64,000 bases of DNA, from positions 10,374-74,373 of the forward strand of contig JAUQYA010000082.1 of NCBI GenBank assembly GCA_030837785.1, in the 5' to 3' direction. Below the pieces are notes generated by a model, which made no database searches, was not told the DNA's origin, and saw only the letters and a list, made by a program, of their open reading frames with translations. A program made the translations under genes and the position numbers. The stretch is from Albidovulum sp. (GTDB taxonomy: Bacteria > Pseudomonadota > Alphaproteobacteria > Rhodobacterales > Rhodobacteraceae). This document shows, one piece after another, positions 25,428 through 33,055 of the stretch; position 1 is the stretch's first letter; every line of letters begins with the position of its first letter.

Positions 25428-27743
25428 ATGGACAGTGTGCGACAGGTCGCGGAAGGTCCGCAACCGAACCAATACGACCGCCTCCCCGCTGAGCTTCGGG
25501 CGCTGCCGCAGTGGTGCGTGACCCCAGGTACGGCCACCGAGAAAGCGCCCCGGCGTGCCGATGGCCAGCCCGCGAAGGTCAACGAACCCAGTACATGGAT
25601 GGACTTCGACACCGCTTGCCGGGTCGCGGCGGAGCGAAACTGGAAGATCGGTTTCGTCTTTACCGAGTCCGACCCGTTCGCCTGTATCGACCTCGACTGG
25701 GTTGACGAAAATACCCAGCGGGCCAAGGGCCAGCCGATTGACCCGAGCAAGTGGACGACGCAGGCGGACCTCGACGCCTATACGCGGATCGTCGCCCACA
25801 TGGACACCTACACCGAGGTTTCGCGGTCGGGCCTCGGCCTGCACCTGATCGTTCGGGCGAACATCGGCAAGGGCTGCAAGGTCGGCAACGTCGAGGTTTA
25901 CAGCGAACTGCGCTTCTTGATCTGCACCGGCAATGTGTACCGCGCGCTGCCCGTCGCGGAGCAACAGGAGTCAGTTGACGCGCTGGTCACGGAGCTTCGC
26001 CTTCGCCAGAAGATCGACAAGATCGACATCGCGCCGCTGCCCGACCAGCCCGAGAAGGAAGCGGATGCCGCGATCCTTGACCGAGCGACGAAGGCAGCGA
26101 ACGGCGAGAAGTTCCTCGCCCTGATGAACGGCCAATGGAAGGGGCATCGGAGCTACCCGAGTCAGTCAGAGGCGGACATGGCGCTCCTGAGCATCCTCGC
26201 CTTCTACAGTCCGAACAACGCGCAGGTCATGCGACTGTTTCGCCAGAGCGAGCTTGGCAAGCGAGAGAAGGCGACCAAGGACGACAGGTACCTGAAACGG
26301 AGCATCGACCCTATCCGCCGACGCCAAGCCTTCGAGAAGCAGCGGGACGACGAAGCGCGCGCCTCGTTCAAGATGATCGGCGAGCAAGGGAACGCCGCGC
26401 CGCCGCTACCACCGACGATGGACCTGAAGGAGATGTTCGAGTCCCTCGTCTATATCGCCGCTGAGAAGCCGATGGTCGTGTTCCGCGAGAACACCTCGAT
26501 CCAGTTGCCTCCCTCGGGCATGGCGGATTTGCTCGTCCACAACCGGACGGAGATTGAGACCGAACCCGGCAAGACCGCCGAGTATCCGACCTTCGGCCTC
26601 TGGAAGAGCAGCGGCAACCGCAAGGTCGCCTATACCCTGACGTTCGATCCGAGCGCTGGAGAGTTCTGCAAGGCCGACGATGGGCGACCTGCCCTGAACC
26701 TATGGAAGCCGCGCCCCCATACCGCGCCAGCGAACTGGCAGGAGCGAGTGAAGCTCTTCGAGGAGCATGTTGCCTACCTCGTCCCGGTTGAAGACGAGCG
26801 GAAGCGGTTCCTTGACTGGCTGGCGCATATTGAACAGCAACCGGGCGTCCTGCCGCATCACCACTATCTCATGATCGCGACCCAGCAGGGGGTCGGACGG
26901 AACTGGCTCGCCGCCGTCCTGGCACATGTCTGGTCCGGGAACGTCGCCATGTCCTTTGACCTCAAGGCGACCCTAGGCAACGGCTTCAACGGTCAGCTCT
27001 CGCGTAAGCTGCTCGCCGTGGTGGACGAGATCAACGAGGGCGGCACGGGCGAACGGTGGCAGCATAGCGAGAAGTTGAAATCCATGCTGACCGAGACGTA
27101 CCGCTTCATCAACGTGAAGTACGGGCTTCAGTTCACCGAGAAGAACTGTTGTCGGTTCCTGATCTTCACGAACTACGAAACCGGGCTGCCGCTGACCGCC
27201 GAGGACCGACGCATCAACGCCATCCGGAACCCCGCGCCCCATAAGGACGGCGAGGCCTACTACAGGCCCCTGTACGGCACACTCTTCCCAATGCCCGACC
27301 CGCTGTTCGTCGCCTCGGTGCGGGAGTTCCTGCGGCGGCGTGACATCGCCGGGTTCGACCCCGGCACACGGGCGGCCATGAACGAGGCGAAGAACGCGGT
27401 CGTCTCCGCCAGCATGACGAGCGAGGACGAAAACGCTGCGGAACTGGTTGCGACCCATCCGCGCGATCTCATCACGGCAGACGACCTCTTCAACGCCGTC
27501 TTTGGCTTCTACCCGGCGCAAACGACCGAGGCGGACGCCAGCCGCAAATGGAAGCTTCTCGCACCCATCGCACGGAAGGCGGGCATTGAACGGATGCCGA
27601 AGCCCTTCGCCCTGTTCGGTCGCCCCAAGGTGAAGGTCTGGGCGGTCCGCAACGCACAGGGGTGGCGGGAGGCCCATACGCTGACCGTGGAACAGGAACT
27701 GACCCGCCCGCCCGCACCGCCTTTGCCCCCTTCGCACCCTTAA
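25428..27743 (+). CDS. Primase-polymerase / superfamily 3-like helicase fusion (DUF5906 type)
   Basis: A 771-residue replication protein. The N-terminal Prim-Pol-like domain has paired acidic residues CIDLD (D88, D90) and the SGLGLHLIV segment (His139). The helicase-like part starts near residue 430. Its P-loop reads ATQQGVGRNWL (about 484-494), where the usual K-S/T is R-N. The Walker B LLAVVDEIN has D533/E534, a sensor-1-like FTNYE follows, and then paired arginines at 594-595. Such fusions start and drive replication of P4-like satellites and similar elements. The C-terminal proline tail (PPAPPLPP) is unstructured. Whether ATP is hydrolysed with the altered P-loop is open. Confidence 0.85.
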   Translation: MDSVRQVAEGPQPNQYDRLPAELRALPQWCVTPGTATEKAPRRADGQPAKVNEPSTWMDFDTACRVAAERNWKIGFVFTESDPFACIDLDWVDENTQRAKGQPIDPSKWTTQADLDAYTRIVAHMDTYTEVSRSGLGLHLIVRANIGKGCKVGNVEVYSELRFLICTGNVYRALPVAEQQESVDALVTELRLRQKIDKIDIAPLPDQPEKEADAAILDRATKAANGEKFLALMNGQWKGHRSYPSQSEADMALLSILAFYSPNNAQVMRLFRQSELGKREKATKDDRYLKRSIDPIRRRQAFEKQRDDEARASFKMIGEQGNAAPPLPPTMDLKEMFESLVYIAAEKPMVVFRENTSIQLPPSGMADLLVHNRTEIETEPGKTAEYPTFGLWKSSGNRKVAYTLTFDPSAGEFCKADDGRPALNLWKPRPHTAPANWQERVKLFEEHVAYLVPVEDERKRFLDWLAHIEQQPGVLPHHHYLMIATQQGVGRNWLAAVLAHVWSGNVAMSFDLKATLGNGFNGQLSRKLLAVVDEINEGGTGERWQHSEKLKSMLTETYRFINVKYGLQFTEKNCCRFLIFTNYETGLPLTAEDRRINAIRNPAPHKDGEAYYRPLYGTLFPMPDPLFVASVREFLRRRDIAGFDPGTRAAMNEAKNAVVSASMTSEDENAAELVATHPRDLITADDLFNAVFGFYPAQTTEADASRKWKLLAPIARKAGIERMPKPFALFGRPKVKVWAVRNAQGWREAHTLTVEQELTRPPAPPLPPSHP

Positions 27744-28046
27744 GCCCCCCGGCGCAGAGAGGCTACAACTATGGACCTACCTGACTTTCACCCAAGCAGC
27801 ACTTTTTACAGTAGGGGACAAAAGGGGGCGAAGGGGGCTAGCGCGCGTAAGGCAGGCCCCGGCCTCCCCTTTACGGCATCAGTTCAGCCCGACAGCAGAC
27901 GCGGTGTCTGCCAGCCCCGGTGGGCGCGCCCCAACGGCGGTTCCGCAAAGCGCGACACCGACTGCCCTGACATAGCGATATACCAGCCGCCTCGACCGCG
28001 TGCTGATACGAGGCGCGGGGTGATGCAGCGGAAAACCCCGGCGACC
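27744..28046. other. Intergenic spacer after the primase, with an 11-bp inverted repeat
   Basis: About 300 bp between the convergent primase and methylase genes. GCCCCCTTCGC at 27724-27734 (inside the primase 3' end) is the exact inverse of 27828-27838, and three G-tracts lie at 27814-27837. A 93-codon open frame starting at 27771 runs through the spacer, but it has no recognisable RBS or family and is proline/arginine-rich, so I do not call it a gene. The spacer could hold an origin or a terminator; nothing decides this. Confidence 0.4.
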
Positions 28047-29006
28047 CTATAGCGGTTCCTCAAACCGAAACTTGCTGGCCTCCACGTACTCTTCGAGTAG
28101 CTCCATCGACATCCAGCGACGTCCCAGCCGGTGGGCGACGGCGCCGCAAGTGTTTGATCCCGCGAATGGGTCCAACACCAAATCGCCGTCGTCGGTGAGC
28201 AGCTTGATAAAGAATTCCGGGAGCACCGCAGGGAATCGCGCCGGATGGATTTTCGTGCCTGTTTCCTTACAGCGCCTCGTGTATGGATCATTCGCCGAGT
28301 TATTTCCGGCGATCAACATCTCATTCGCGACTCGATCTTCAATCACATTAGATGGGATTGATCCTCCGGACGCGATTTTGTCGAAGGACGAATTGATGTT
28401 GTGACCAGATGGTCGCTGCGTTGCCTTGACGCCTTTCTTGGCGAGCCGGAGCATATCGGCGCTGTATGGCCGCAGCACATTTCGATTGTTGGCCTTCGGT
28501 TGCGGCGTCTTAGACAGCCACCAAACATGCTCGACTGAGTCTTTGATACGAACCCGCCGCACAGTTACCCACTCGGCAGGCACTGGCATCTTGGCCGGAT
28601 TGTACCAGTAGCACTCTTGAGCTAGGAAGAACCCAATTTGCTCTACCAGCGCGATCATGAGTTTATAGTGGTACAGCGACCGGGTCGGCTGACCGGGATT
28701 CCAACTGCCGCCAATATTTAGGACGAAGCTGCCGTCATCGGTAAGAATGCGATGAATCTGTTGCGCGAACGGCATGAACCATTCAACGTAGTCAGCTTTG
28801 CTTACATTCCCATAGGCCTTTTTGAAGTGAAGTGCGTACGGGGGCGAAGTGAATACCAAGTTGACAGATCGGTCGGGAAGCTGGCGCATCAGCTCCAAGC
28901 TGTCGCCCACGAATGCTGCGCCCAAATCTGACTGGTATGCTGCCTCCACGGGTAGCATGAGCGCGGGCTTGGCTAGGTTCGATGAGAACAGCGTTGGCGA
29001 AGGCAT
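28047..29006 (-). CDS. Beta-class site-specific DNA methyltransferase (N4-cytosine or N6-adenine)
   Basis: A 319-residue methylase with the beta-class order. The catalytic motif IV TSPPY comes first (residues 53-57) and the AdoMet motif I DPFAGSN near the end (279-285). [19 protein letters not shown] is the typical lead-in. The TSPPY form and length resemble M.PvuII/M.Cfr9I-like enzymes, more often N4-cytosine than N6-adenine, but the target is unknown. It is divergent from the nuclease gene. GC content (about 55%) is well below the flanks, so the pair probably arrived as cargo in the element. Confidence 0.9.
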   Translation of the reverse strand: MPSPTLFSSNLAKPALMLPVEAAYQSDLGAAFVGDSLELMRQLPDRSVNLVFTSPPYALHFKKAYGNVSKADYVEWFMPFAQQIHRILTDDGSFVLNIGGSWNPGQPTRSLYHYKLMIALVEQIGFFLAQECYWYNPAKMPVPAEWVTVRRVRIKDSVEHVWWLSKTPQPKANNRNVLRPYSADMLRLAKKGVKATQRPSGHNINSSFDKIASGGSIPSNVIEDRVANEMLIAGNNSANDPYTRRCKETGTKIHPARFPAVLPEFFIKLLTDDGDLVLDPFAGSNTCGAVAHRLGRRWMSMELLEEYVEASKFRFEEPL

Positions 29007-29051
29007 GAGAACATCCAGAGAACAGCGGGCTGATACGTTATGGACGAAGCA

Positions 29052-29088
29052 TCGTTGAAGTCAACGACGCGCAGCCTCTTTGAGGCTG
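29052..29088. promoter_or_regulatory. Two palindromes between the divergent methylase and endonuclease genes
   Basis: TCGTTGA-AG-TCAACGA (29052-29067) is a perfect inverted repeat with 7-bp arms. CAGCCTC-TTT-GAGGCTG (29072-29088) is a second one 4 bp further. They lie in the 128-bp gap where both promoters of the restriction-modification pair must be. No controller (C) protein gene is present, so the methylase itself or a host factor would be the likely binder. Inference only. Confidence 0.45.
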
Positions 29089-29134
29089 GTCAAGCGTGCA
29101 AGGTTTTGACAGTCTGCACCCAGCGGAGGTGCGG

Positions 29135-29869
29135 ATGTCTGACGAAGTCACTAAACTTATCAAGTCCTTGGATGGCCTTGACGAAGCAGAACGGCAAGCG
29201 GTTTTCGATCGGCTGAAAGGCACATGTGTGACCCATCCCCTTGAACGTGAATGGGGTACGTCCGCCGAGGTGATACTGGACGCCATCGCGCAGAGCACCG
29301 ACTTGACACAACGCGGGGTCAAAGGCGTGATCGCTGACCGCGCCTTCCACCGTGTCGTCGTACCTGAGTTGGCACAGCGACGATGGACCAGCAATCCCAT
29401 CGTTGGTGACCTACCTTTCGACGCGGACCTGAGCCGCGACAACTCGCGCGTGACAGTTCAAGTCAAAATGCAAAGGCGCGAGCTGGGTCTGCCGAAGGAA
29501 AGGCCCGCGGCCGGACGCCCGCATTGGGTTGTCGAGGTCCAACGGACACGCAGCGGGAAGTCCACCGATGGTGAAGCGACTCGACCTTACCCTTTTGGGA
29601 GCTTTGATATTCTCGCGGTCAATCTCTACGCCAGCAGCGGCGACTGGTCGCACTTCATCTACACTGTTGCGGATTGGCTTCTACCACGTTCCGAAAATGC
29701 CAACCTCATCGCGGTAATGCAGCCGGTGTCACAGGGAAACTCGGATTACTGGACGACCGATTTTGATGAAGTTGTGGCCTGGGCAAAGTCCGGCGAGATG
29801 CGCCGATTGCCGATATTTGAACGAGCCAGCAGGAAGACAAAGCCCACCGCTCAGCCACGCTTGCTTTAG
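29135..29869 (+). CDS. Putative type II restriction endonuclease (PD-(D/E)xK-like)
   Basis: A 244-residue protein with no clear family match by eye. Its middle part, PFDADLSRDNSRVTVQVKMQR (split here as PFDADL... and ...VTVQVKMQR), places D96/D98 before a Q109-x-K111, compatible with the D-x(n)-(E/Q)xK nuclease core. A further beta-strand block GSFDILAVN follows. Its position directly divergent from a solitary methylase is the strongest reason for the call. The start at 29135 has an ideal GGAGG upstream; an earlier ATG at 29096 has none. Alternative: another methylase-linked protein of unknown role. Confidence 0.65.
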   Translation: MSDEVTKLIKSLDGLDEAERQAVFDRLKGTCVTHPLEREWGTSAEVILDAIAQSTDLTQRGVKGVIADRAFHRVVVPELAQRRWTSNPIVGDLPFDADLSRDNSRVTVQVKMQRRELGLPKERPAAGRPHWVVEVQRTRSGKSTDGEATRPYPFGSFDILAVNLYASSGDWSHFIYTVADWLLPRSENANLIAVMQPVSQGNSDYWTTDFDEVVAWAKSGEMRRLPIFERASRKTKPTAQPRLL

Positions 29870-30060
29870 GACTTTCAACAACGCCTCCGCTTCCACCATA
29901 TGGCGAGTGTGGTGTTCCCGGCGCCGCATCGGGGCGACGGATCAGGCCTAACACATTGATACGAAATACATTTCGCTTGTTGTGAACTAGCGAGATCACG
30001 TACCGTCATAGCACAGTACGGGCCGCCATCACGCGGCATCAGGGTATCAGGGGACAGAAA

Positions 30061-30795
30061 ATGGACATCGACACGAGGGTTTCGCAGAGCTTGCACCCGG
30101 ACAGCTTGCTGATGCTCGACGGGCTGGACGACGACGCGCGCGCCGTGGTCGCACCGGCCTTCGAGACGCTGGAAGCCGCCTATCAGTTCGTTGGCGGCGT
30201 CCACGATGTGAAGGCGGCGGCAGATGCCGACCCGGTGCTGACGAAGGAAGCTGCGCTGCTCCGGACCGACGACCACGCGCGCGCCAAGTTGACCTCGATC
30301 ACCAAGAAGTTCGACGGCGTTCACCAGAACTTCGGCAGGGCGATTGCGTCGCTTGAGTTGGCCATGAGCGCGCCGGTGGTGGCAAAGGCGAGCCAGATGA
30401 TCAGCGGCGAGGTGCGCGCCCATGCCAAGAGCCTGACGGCGGGTCAGCGCGAGAAGCTGCTCACGCAGGCGCTGGAAAGCGGCGACCACGACACCCTGAG
30501 TTCGATCCTCGGCGGGCCGCACTACCTTAGCGGGATGACGACCGAACTCCACGCTGTCTGGTTGCGTCGATACAACGAGGTCCGCGATCCGGTCGCCGCG
30601 AAGCGCCTCAAGGTGCTGACGCAGGCGCGCGACGAGATGATGAAGCGGGGCCAGGTGCTGTTCGCTGAGATGACGAAGGCCATCGGCACGATCCCGATCC
30701 CGAACGAGCACGGCGGCCCGATGCGCCACGTGACCGCTCAGGAGGTGCGGGCAAAGCGCGACAAGTCCGCCGCCGTCTACGCGCGGCACACCTGA
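30061..30795 (+). CDS. Hypothetical helical protein of the integrated element
   Basis: A 244-residue protein I do not recognise. It is alanine- and charge-rich and predicted to be almost all helix, with no signal peptide, membrane span or catalytic motif. It has a compact central stretch (about 60-150) and a basic C-terminal tail (AQEVRAKRDKSAAVY). It opens the rightward cassette of the element, 31 bp before the DUF5681 gene, after a 190-bp spacer that should contain the promoter. A structural, packaging or regulatory role in the satellite is possible but unsupported by motifs. Confidence 0.75.
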   Translation: MDIDTRVSQSLHPDSLLMLDGLDDDARAVVAPAFETLEAAYQFVGGVHDVKAAADADPVLTKEAALLRTDDHARAKLTSITKKFDGVHQNFGRAIASLELAMSAPVVAKASQMISGEVRAHAKSLTAGQREKLLTQALESGDHDTLSSILGGPHYLSGMTTELHAVWLRRYNEVRDPVAAKRLKVLTQARDEMMKRGQVLFAEMTKAIGTIPIPNEHGGPMRHVTAQEVRAKRDKSAAVYARHT

Positions 30796-30826
30796 TCCGC
30801 CGTCTTGATAACAGAGGACCGGACGC

Positions 30827-31243
30827 ATGACGCATGTGCCGTCGAACCAATGGACGCCGGGGATGAAAAGCCCGAACCCGAAGGGACGTCCTCCGGGTCC
30901 GTCGAAGCAGCAGAAGCTCCTGAACCGGATGCTGGAAGAGGCGAGCGAGGTGATGGACGCGGTACTGGCGAAAGCGAAGGAAGGCGACCCGGCAAGCGCG
31001 GGGTTGGTCCTCAGCCGCATCCTTCCGACCCTCCGCGCACAGTCGCAGACCGTGACCTTCGACCTTGATCCGACCCTGCCGCTCGCCGCCCAGGTGGAGC
31101 AGGTGCTGGCCGCGATTGCTGGCGGGCGTCTCGCCCCGAACATAGGTCGGGAGATCATCGAGGCCATCAACGCGCTGGGCAACCTGAGAGCAGTGGAAGA
31201 CCTCGAAAGCCGACTGGTCATTCTGGAAGGGAAGGCACTGTGA
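30827..31243 (+). CDS. DUF5681 protein (terminase-small-subunit-like context)
   Basis: A 138-residue protein with the DUF5681 N-terminal signature WTPGMKSPNPKGRPPGPSKQQ, a basic GRP-type DNA-contact tail, then helices (about 30-75) and an acidic C-terminal half. DUF5681 proteins occur in phage and mobile-element operons, often where a small terminase or DNA-binding packaging factor would be expected. No large terminase is encoded here, so a helper-redirecting role would be an inference. The stop TGA shares its last base with the next ATG. Confidence 0.78.
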   Translation: MTHVPSNQWTPGMKSPNPKGRPPGPSKQQKLLNRMLEEASEVMDAVLAKAKEGDPASAGLVLSRILPTLRAQSQTVTFDLDPTLPLAAQVEQVLAAIAGGRLAPNIGREIIEAINALGNLRAVEDLESRLVILEGKAL

Positions 31244-31635
31244 TGCGCGACGAACTGAAAATCTTCGAGGGACGGGTTGCCACCTTCCCGCCGGGGCACG
31301 GCGACCTCTTCGTCATCACGTTGGTCGGGGACGAGATCGTCTACAACGAACCGATCATGAGCTACGACCTCGCGGTGCGGCGTGCGGAGTATGTGGTTTC
31401 GCAATTGATGTGGCGGCGGGCGTACACCGTGAAGGTGCTGCCGCTGTCGGGACAGGAGGCGCGCGCCCTCGGGCTTCTGCCCGACGACCTGTTCGCCAAC
31501 CTGACACCGGACGAGCACCACGAGATGCGCGAGCGCGCCCGCGAAACCTGCATCCGGGCGCTTGAACGGAACCGCGACCCGAAGGTCAGGGCGGACGCCT
31601 ATGACACGCTAGCGATGATCGGACCTCGCCCATGA
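31243..31635 (+). CDS. Uncharacterised element protein, 130 aa
   Basis: The ATG at 31243 overlaps the previous stop (TGATG), and a GTG at 31240 is the alternative. The N-terminal half is beta-rich (VATFPPGHGDLFVITLVGDEIVYNEPIM, read in parts), and the C-terminal half is charged and helical with repeated R/E pairs (HHEMRERARETCIRALERN). I do not recognise the family. It is translationally coupled on both sides, so its product is probably needed with the DUF5681 protein. Confidence 0.72.
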   Translation: MRDELKIFEGRVATFPPGHGDLFVITLVGDEIVYNEPIMSYDLAVRRAEYVVSQLMWRRAYTVKVLPLSGQEARALGLLPDDLFANLTPDEHHEMRERARETCIRALERNRDPKVRADAYDTLAMIGPRP

Positions 31636-31916
31636 GGCGCGACGCACCCGAACTGCCCTTCATGCGGCGCGCATGGGATGACGACCACACGCCACGGCGG
31701 GCGAGGGCGCCCGACCCGGCAGTCACTTTCATCGACGGACGCGGATTCCGCCGCGAGTCCAGCATACGCGACCCCGACAACACGGTGACGCAGGCCGAAC
31801 AGCGGGTGCTGGCGCAGCGGGCTGAAGACGCTGCGAGGGAGCGGAAGGCTGAGGCTGACCGTCGCTTCCGCGGCGCCCTTGAGCTTGGCAGAGCGCTCCG
31901 GGCGCTGGGGGACTGA
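31632..31916 (+). CDS. Uncharacterised element protein, 94 aa
   Basis: A highly charged 94-residue protein (many R, E, D, A), with a disordered first half and a predicted single long helix in the second half (TQAEQRVLAQRAEDAARERKAEADRR in parts), perhaps a coiled coil. ATGA overlap with the upstream gene at 31632-31635. No family recognised. Confidence 0.65.
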   Translation: MRRDAPELPFMRRAWDDDHTPRRARAPDPAVTFIDGRGFRRESSIRDPDNTVTQAEQRVLAQRAEDAARERKAEADRRFRGALELGRALRALGD

Positions 31917-31918
31917 CG

Positions 31919-32119
31919 GTGGCAGCGATCCGGGGAATGCTGGCGCGGTTGCAGCGCCTCGAAGCCGCGCGCCAACCTCGCAAGTCACCCATTGCCAAAG
32001 GCTGGGGGAGTTTCGAAGCCTTCGCGGAGCAGATTCTCGCCGAGATCGAAACCGGGGCGCTGGACCGCGACTTTCCGCTGCCGCATCTGGAGCGCTGGGA
32101 GCGCGAACAGCTTCGGTGA
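31919..32119 (+). CDS. Uncharacterised small element protein, 66 aa
   Basis: A GTG-initiated 66-codon gene 2 bp after the previous stop. It has a basic N-terminal helix (GMLARLQRLEAARQPRK) and an acidic C-terminal half (FAEQILAEIETGALDRDF). The pattern of a short basic helix plus acidic region resembles small phage accessory proteins, but no family is recognised. It ends the coupled cassette; the next strong feature is the terminator 139 bp downstream. Confidence 0.55.
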   Translation: MAAIRGMLARLQRLEAARQPRKSPIAKGWGSFEAFAEQILAEIETGALDRDFPLPHLERWEREQLR

Positions 32120-32257
32120 GCTAGATCACCGTAGCGACAGGAGTTGGCTTCGCTACGGCACGCGGTGTGGCCAACCGCGCGAGGCAAAGCGGTGCGTCCC
32201 TCGTAAAGCGTAACGAACGCAGGCAGGACACGGGTTCTCCTTCCCATGAGACCTGCC

Positions 32258-32291
32258 AAAGCGCCTCGGGACATGGGTTCCGGGGCGCTTT
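32258..32291 (+). terminator. Strong hairpin terminator after the element cassette
   Basis: A 14-bp stem (AAAGCGCCTCGGGA with TTCCGGGGCGCTTT, including G-T pairs) closes a 6-base loop. The A and T runs at the stem ends let it work in both directions. It should end the transcript of the 30061-32119 genes and separate it from the RNA candidate and nuclease. Confidence 0.7.
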
Positions 32292-32335
32292 CGTGAGTCC
32301 GAAGCAATCTCCGTTGAATCTGTATGCCTTACGTG

Positions 32336-32532
32336 GCACGAGTGGCGTGCGGCGCAGTCAATCCTGCCCGTGGGGCGTGGAATCCCCTTGATGCGTAGCT
32401 CGGTCGAATTCTCGGCCGGGTGACCGCCACGTATGTCCAAGGTTCGCCTAAAGGTGGCGGTGCCTCGGGCTACGCACGAGGATTCCAACACCCGGCTTGG
32501 TCCGGGCAGCCCCTTCGAGACATTGGGGCTGC
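32336..32532 (+). ncRNA. Hairpin-rich segment, candidate structured RNA or leader
   Basis: In the 417-bp gene-free stretch before the nuclease five inverted repeats follow one another: GCACG/CGTGC (32336-32350), ACCGCCAC/GTGGCGGT (32423-32430, 32454-32461), CCTCG/CGAGG (32463-32481), CCCGG/CCGGG (32491-32506), and GCAGCCCC/GGGGCTGC (32506-32513, 32525-32532). The last stem ends 4 bp before the nuclease ATG. It could be a small RNA or a 5' leader controlling translation. No known RNA family was recognised, and in GC-rich DNA some stems will be chance. Confidence 0.4.
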
Positions 32533-32536
32533 TTCT

Positions 32537-32989
32537 ATGGCTGAAAAATCAGCGCCACGACACCGGACGCAGATCACCGGCAACGCCGGGCTGAATTACG
32601 CCGCGTGGCAACTGTCACGCCGTGGCTGGCATGTGATGCCGACAATCCGCAACGCGAAGGGGTCTGACCTGATCGTCACTGACGAGGACGAGACGATATT
32701 CTTTGGAGTCCAGTCGAAGGGGTTCAGCAAGCGATATCCCGTGCCGCTCGGACTCGATCTTGGTGCGCTACGGTCGGACTGGTGGGTCATCACCATTCAT
32801 GCCAATTCCGACTCGCCCGTCTGCTATATCCTGCGTCTCGATGAGGTTCGCGGGCTTGCCACTCAGGACAAGAACGGCGGTCGCTGGTGGCTGGAGCCGA
32901 AGGCCTATGATCGCGATGAGTTTCGGGATGCTTGGCACAGGCTCGCCCCTGCGGGAGGGGAATCGGACACTGCTAGCATAGCGCTATGA
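32537..32989 (+). CDS. Small PD-(D/E)xK nuclease-like protein
   Basis: A 150-residue protein with the fold pattern of restriction-endonuclease-like domains: a first helix GNAGLNYAAWQLSRRGW, then KGSDLIVTDEDETIFFGVQSKG with D44 followed by Q59-x-K61. The usual helix glutamate is Asn here. Lone proteins of this type can be nucleases, resolvases or nuclease-derived binding proteins. It is the last gene of the element, just inside attR, a place where satellites often carry defence or anti-phage cargo. The ATG at 32537 is chosen; longer in-frame starts lie within the hairpin region and are not conserved-looking. Confidence 0.62.
   Translation: MAEKSAPRHRTQITGNAGLNYAAWQLSRRGWHVMPTIRNAKGSDLIVTDEDETIFFGVQSKGFSKRYPVPLGLDLGALRSDWWVITIHANSDSPVCYILRLDEVRGLATQDKNGGRWWLEPKAYDRDEFRDAWHRLAPAGGESDTASIAL
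32971..32988. repeat. TGCTAGCAT plus CATAGCGCTATG palindrome near attR
   Basis: TGCTAGCAT (32971-32979) matches the repeats upstream of the integrase. It overlaps a perfect 12-bp palindrome CATAGCGCTATG (32977-32988) at the end of the nuclease gene, 70-80 bp inside attR. Candidate integrase arm or excisionase site. Confidence 0.45.
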
Positions 32990-33055
32990 TGGGTGTTGCG
33001 GGCGAAGGTTTCGACCGCCAGCCATCGCCCAACCTGCTGTAATTTAAGGGGTTTT

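Noticed and set aside
27771..28052. A 93-codon plus-strand frame behind the primase
   Set aside because: No RBS, low-complexity composition and overlap with the methylase 3' end.
30061..32989. Calling the element a defective prophage
   Set aside because: No portal, capsid, tail, lysis or large terminase gene can be found; a DUF5681 protein alone is not enough.
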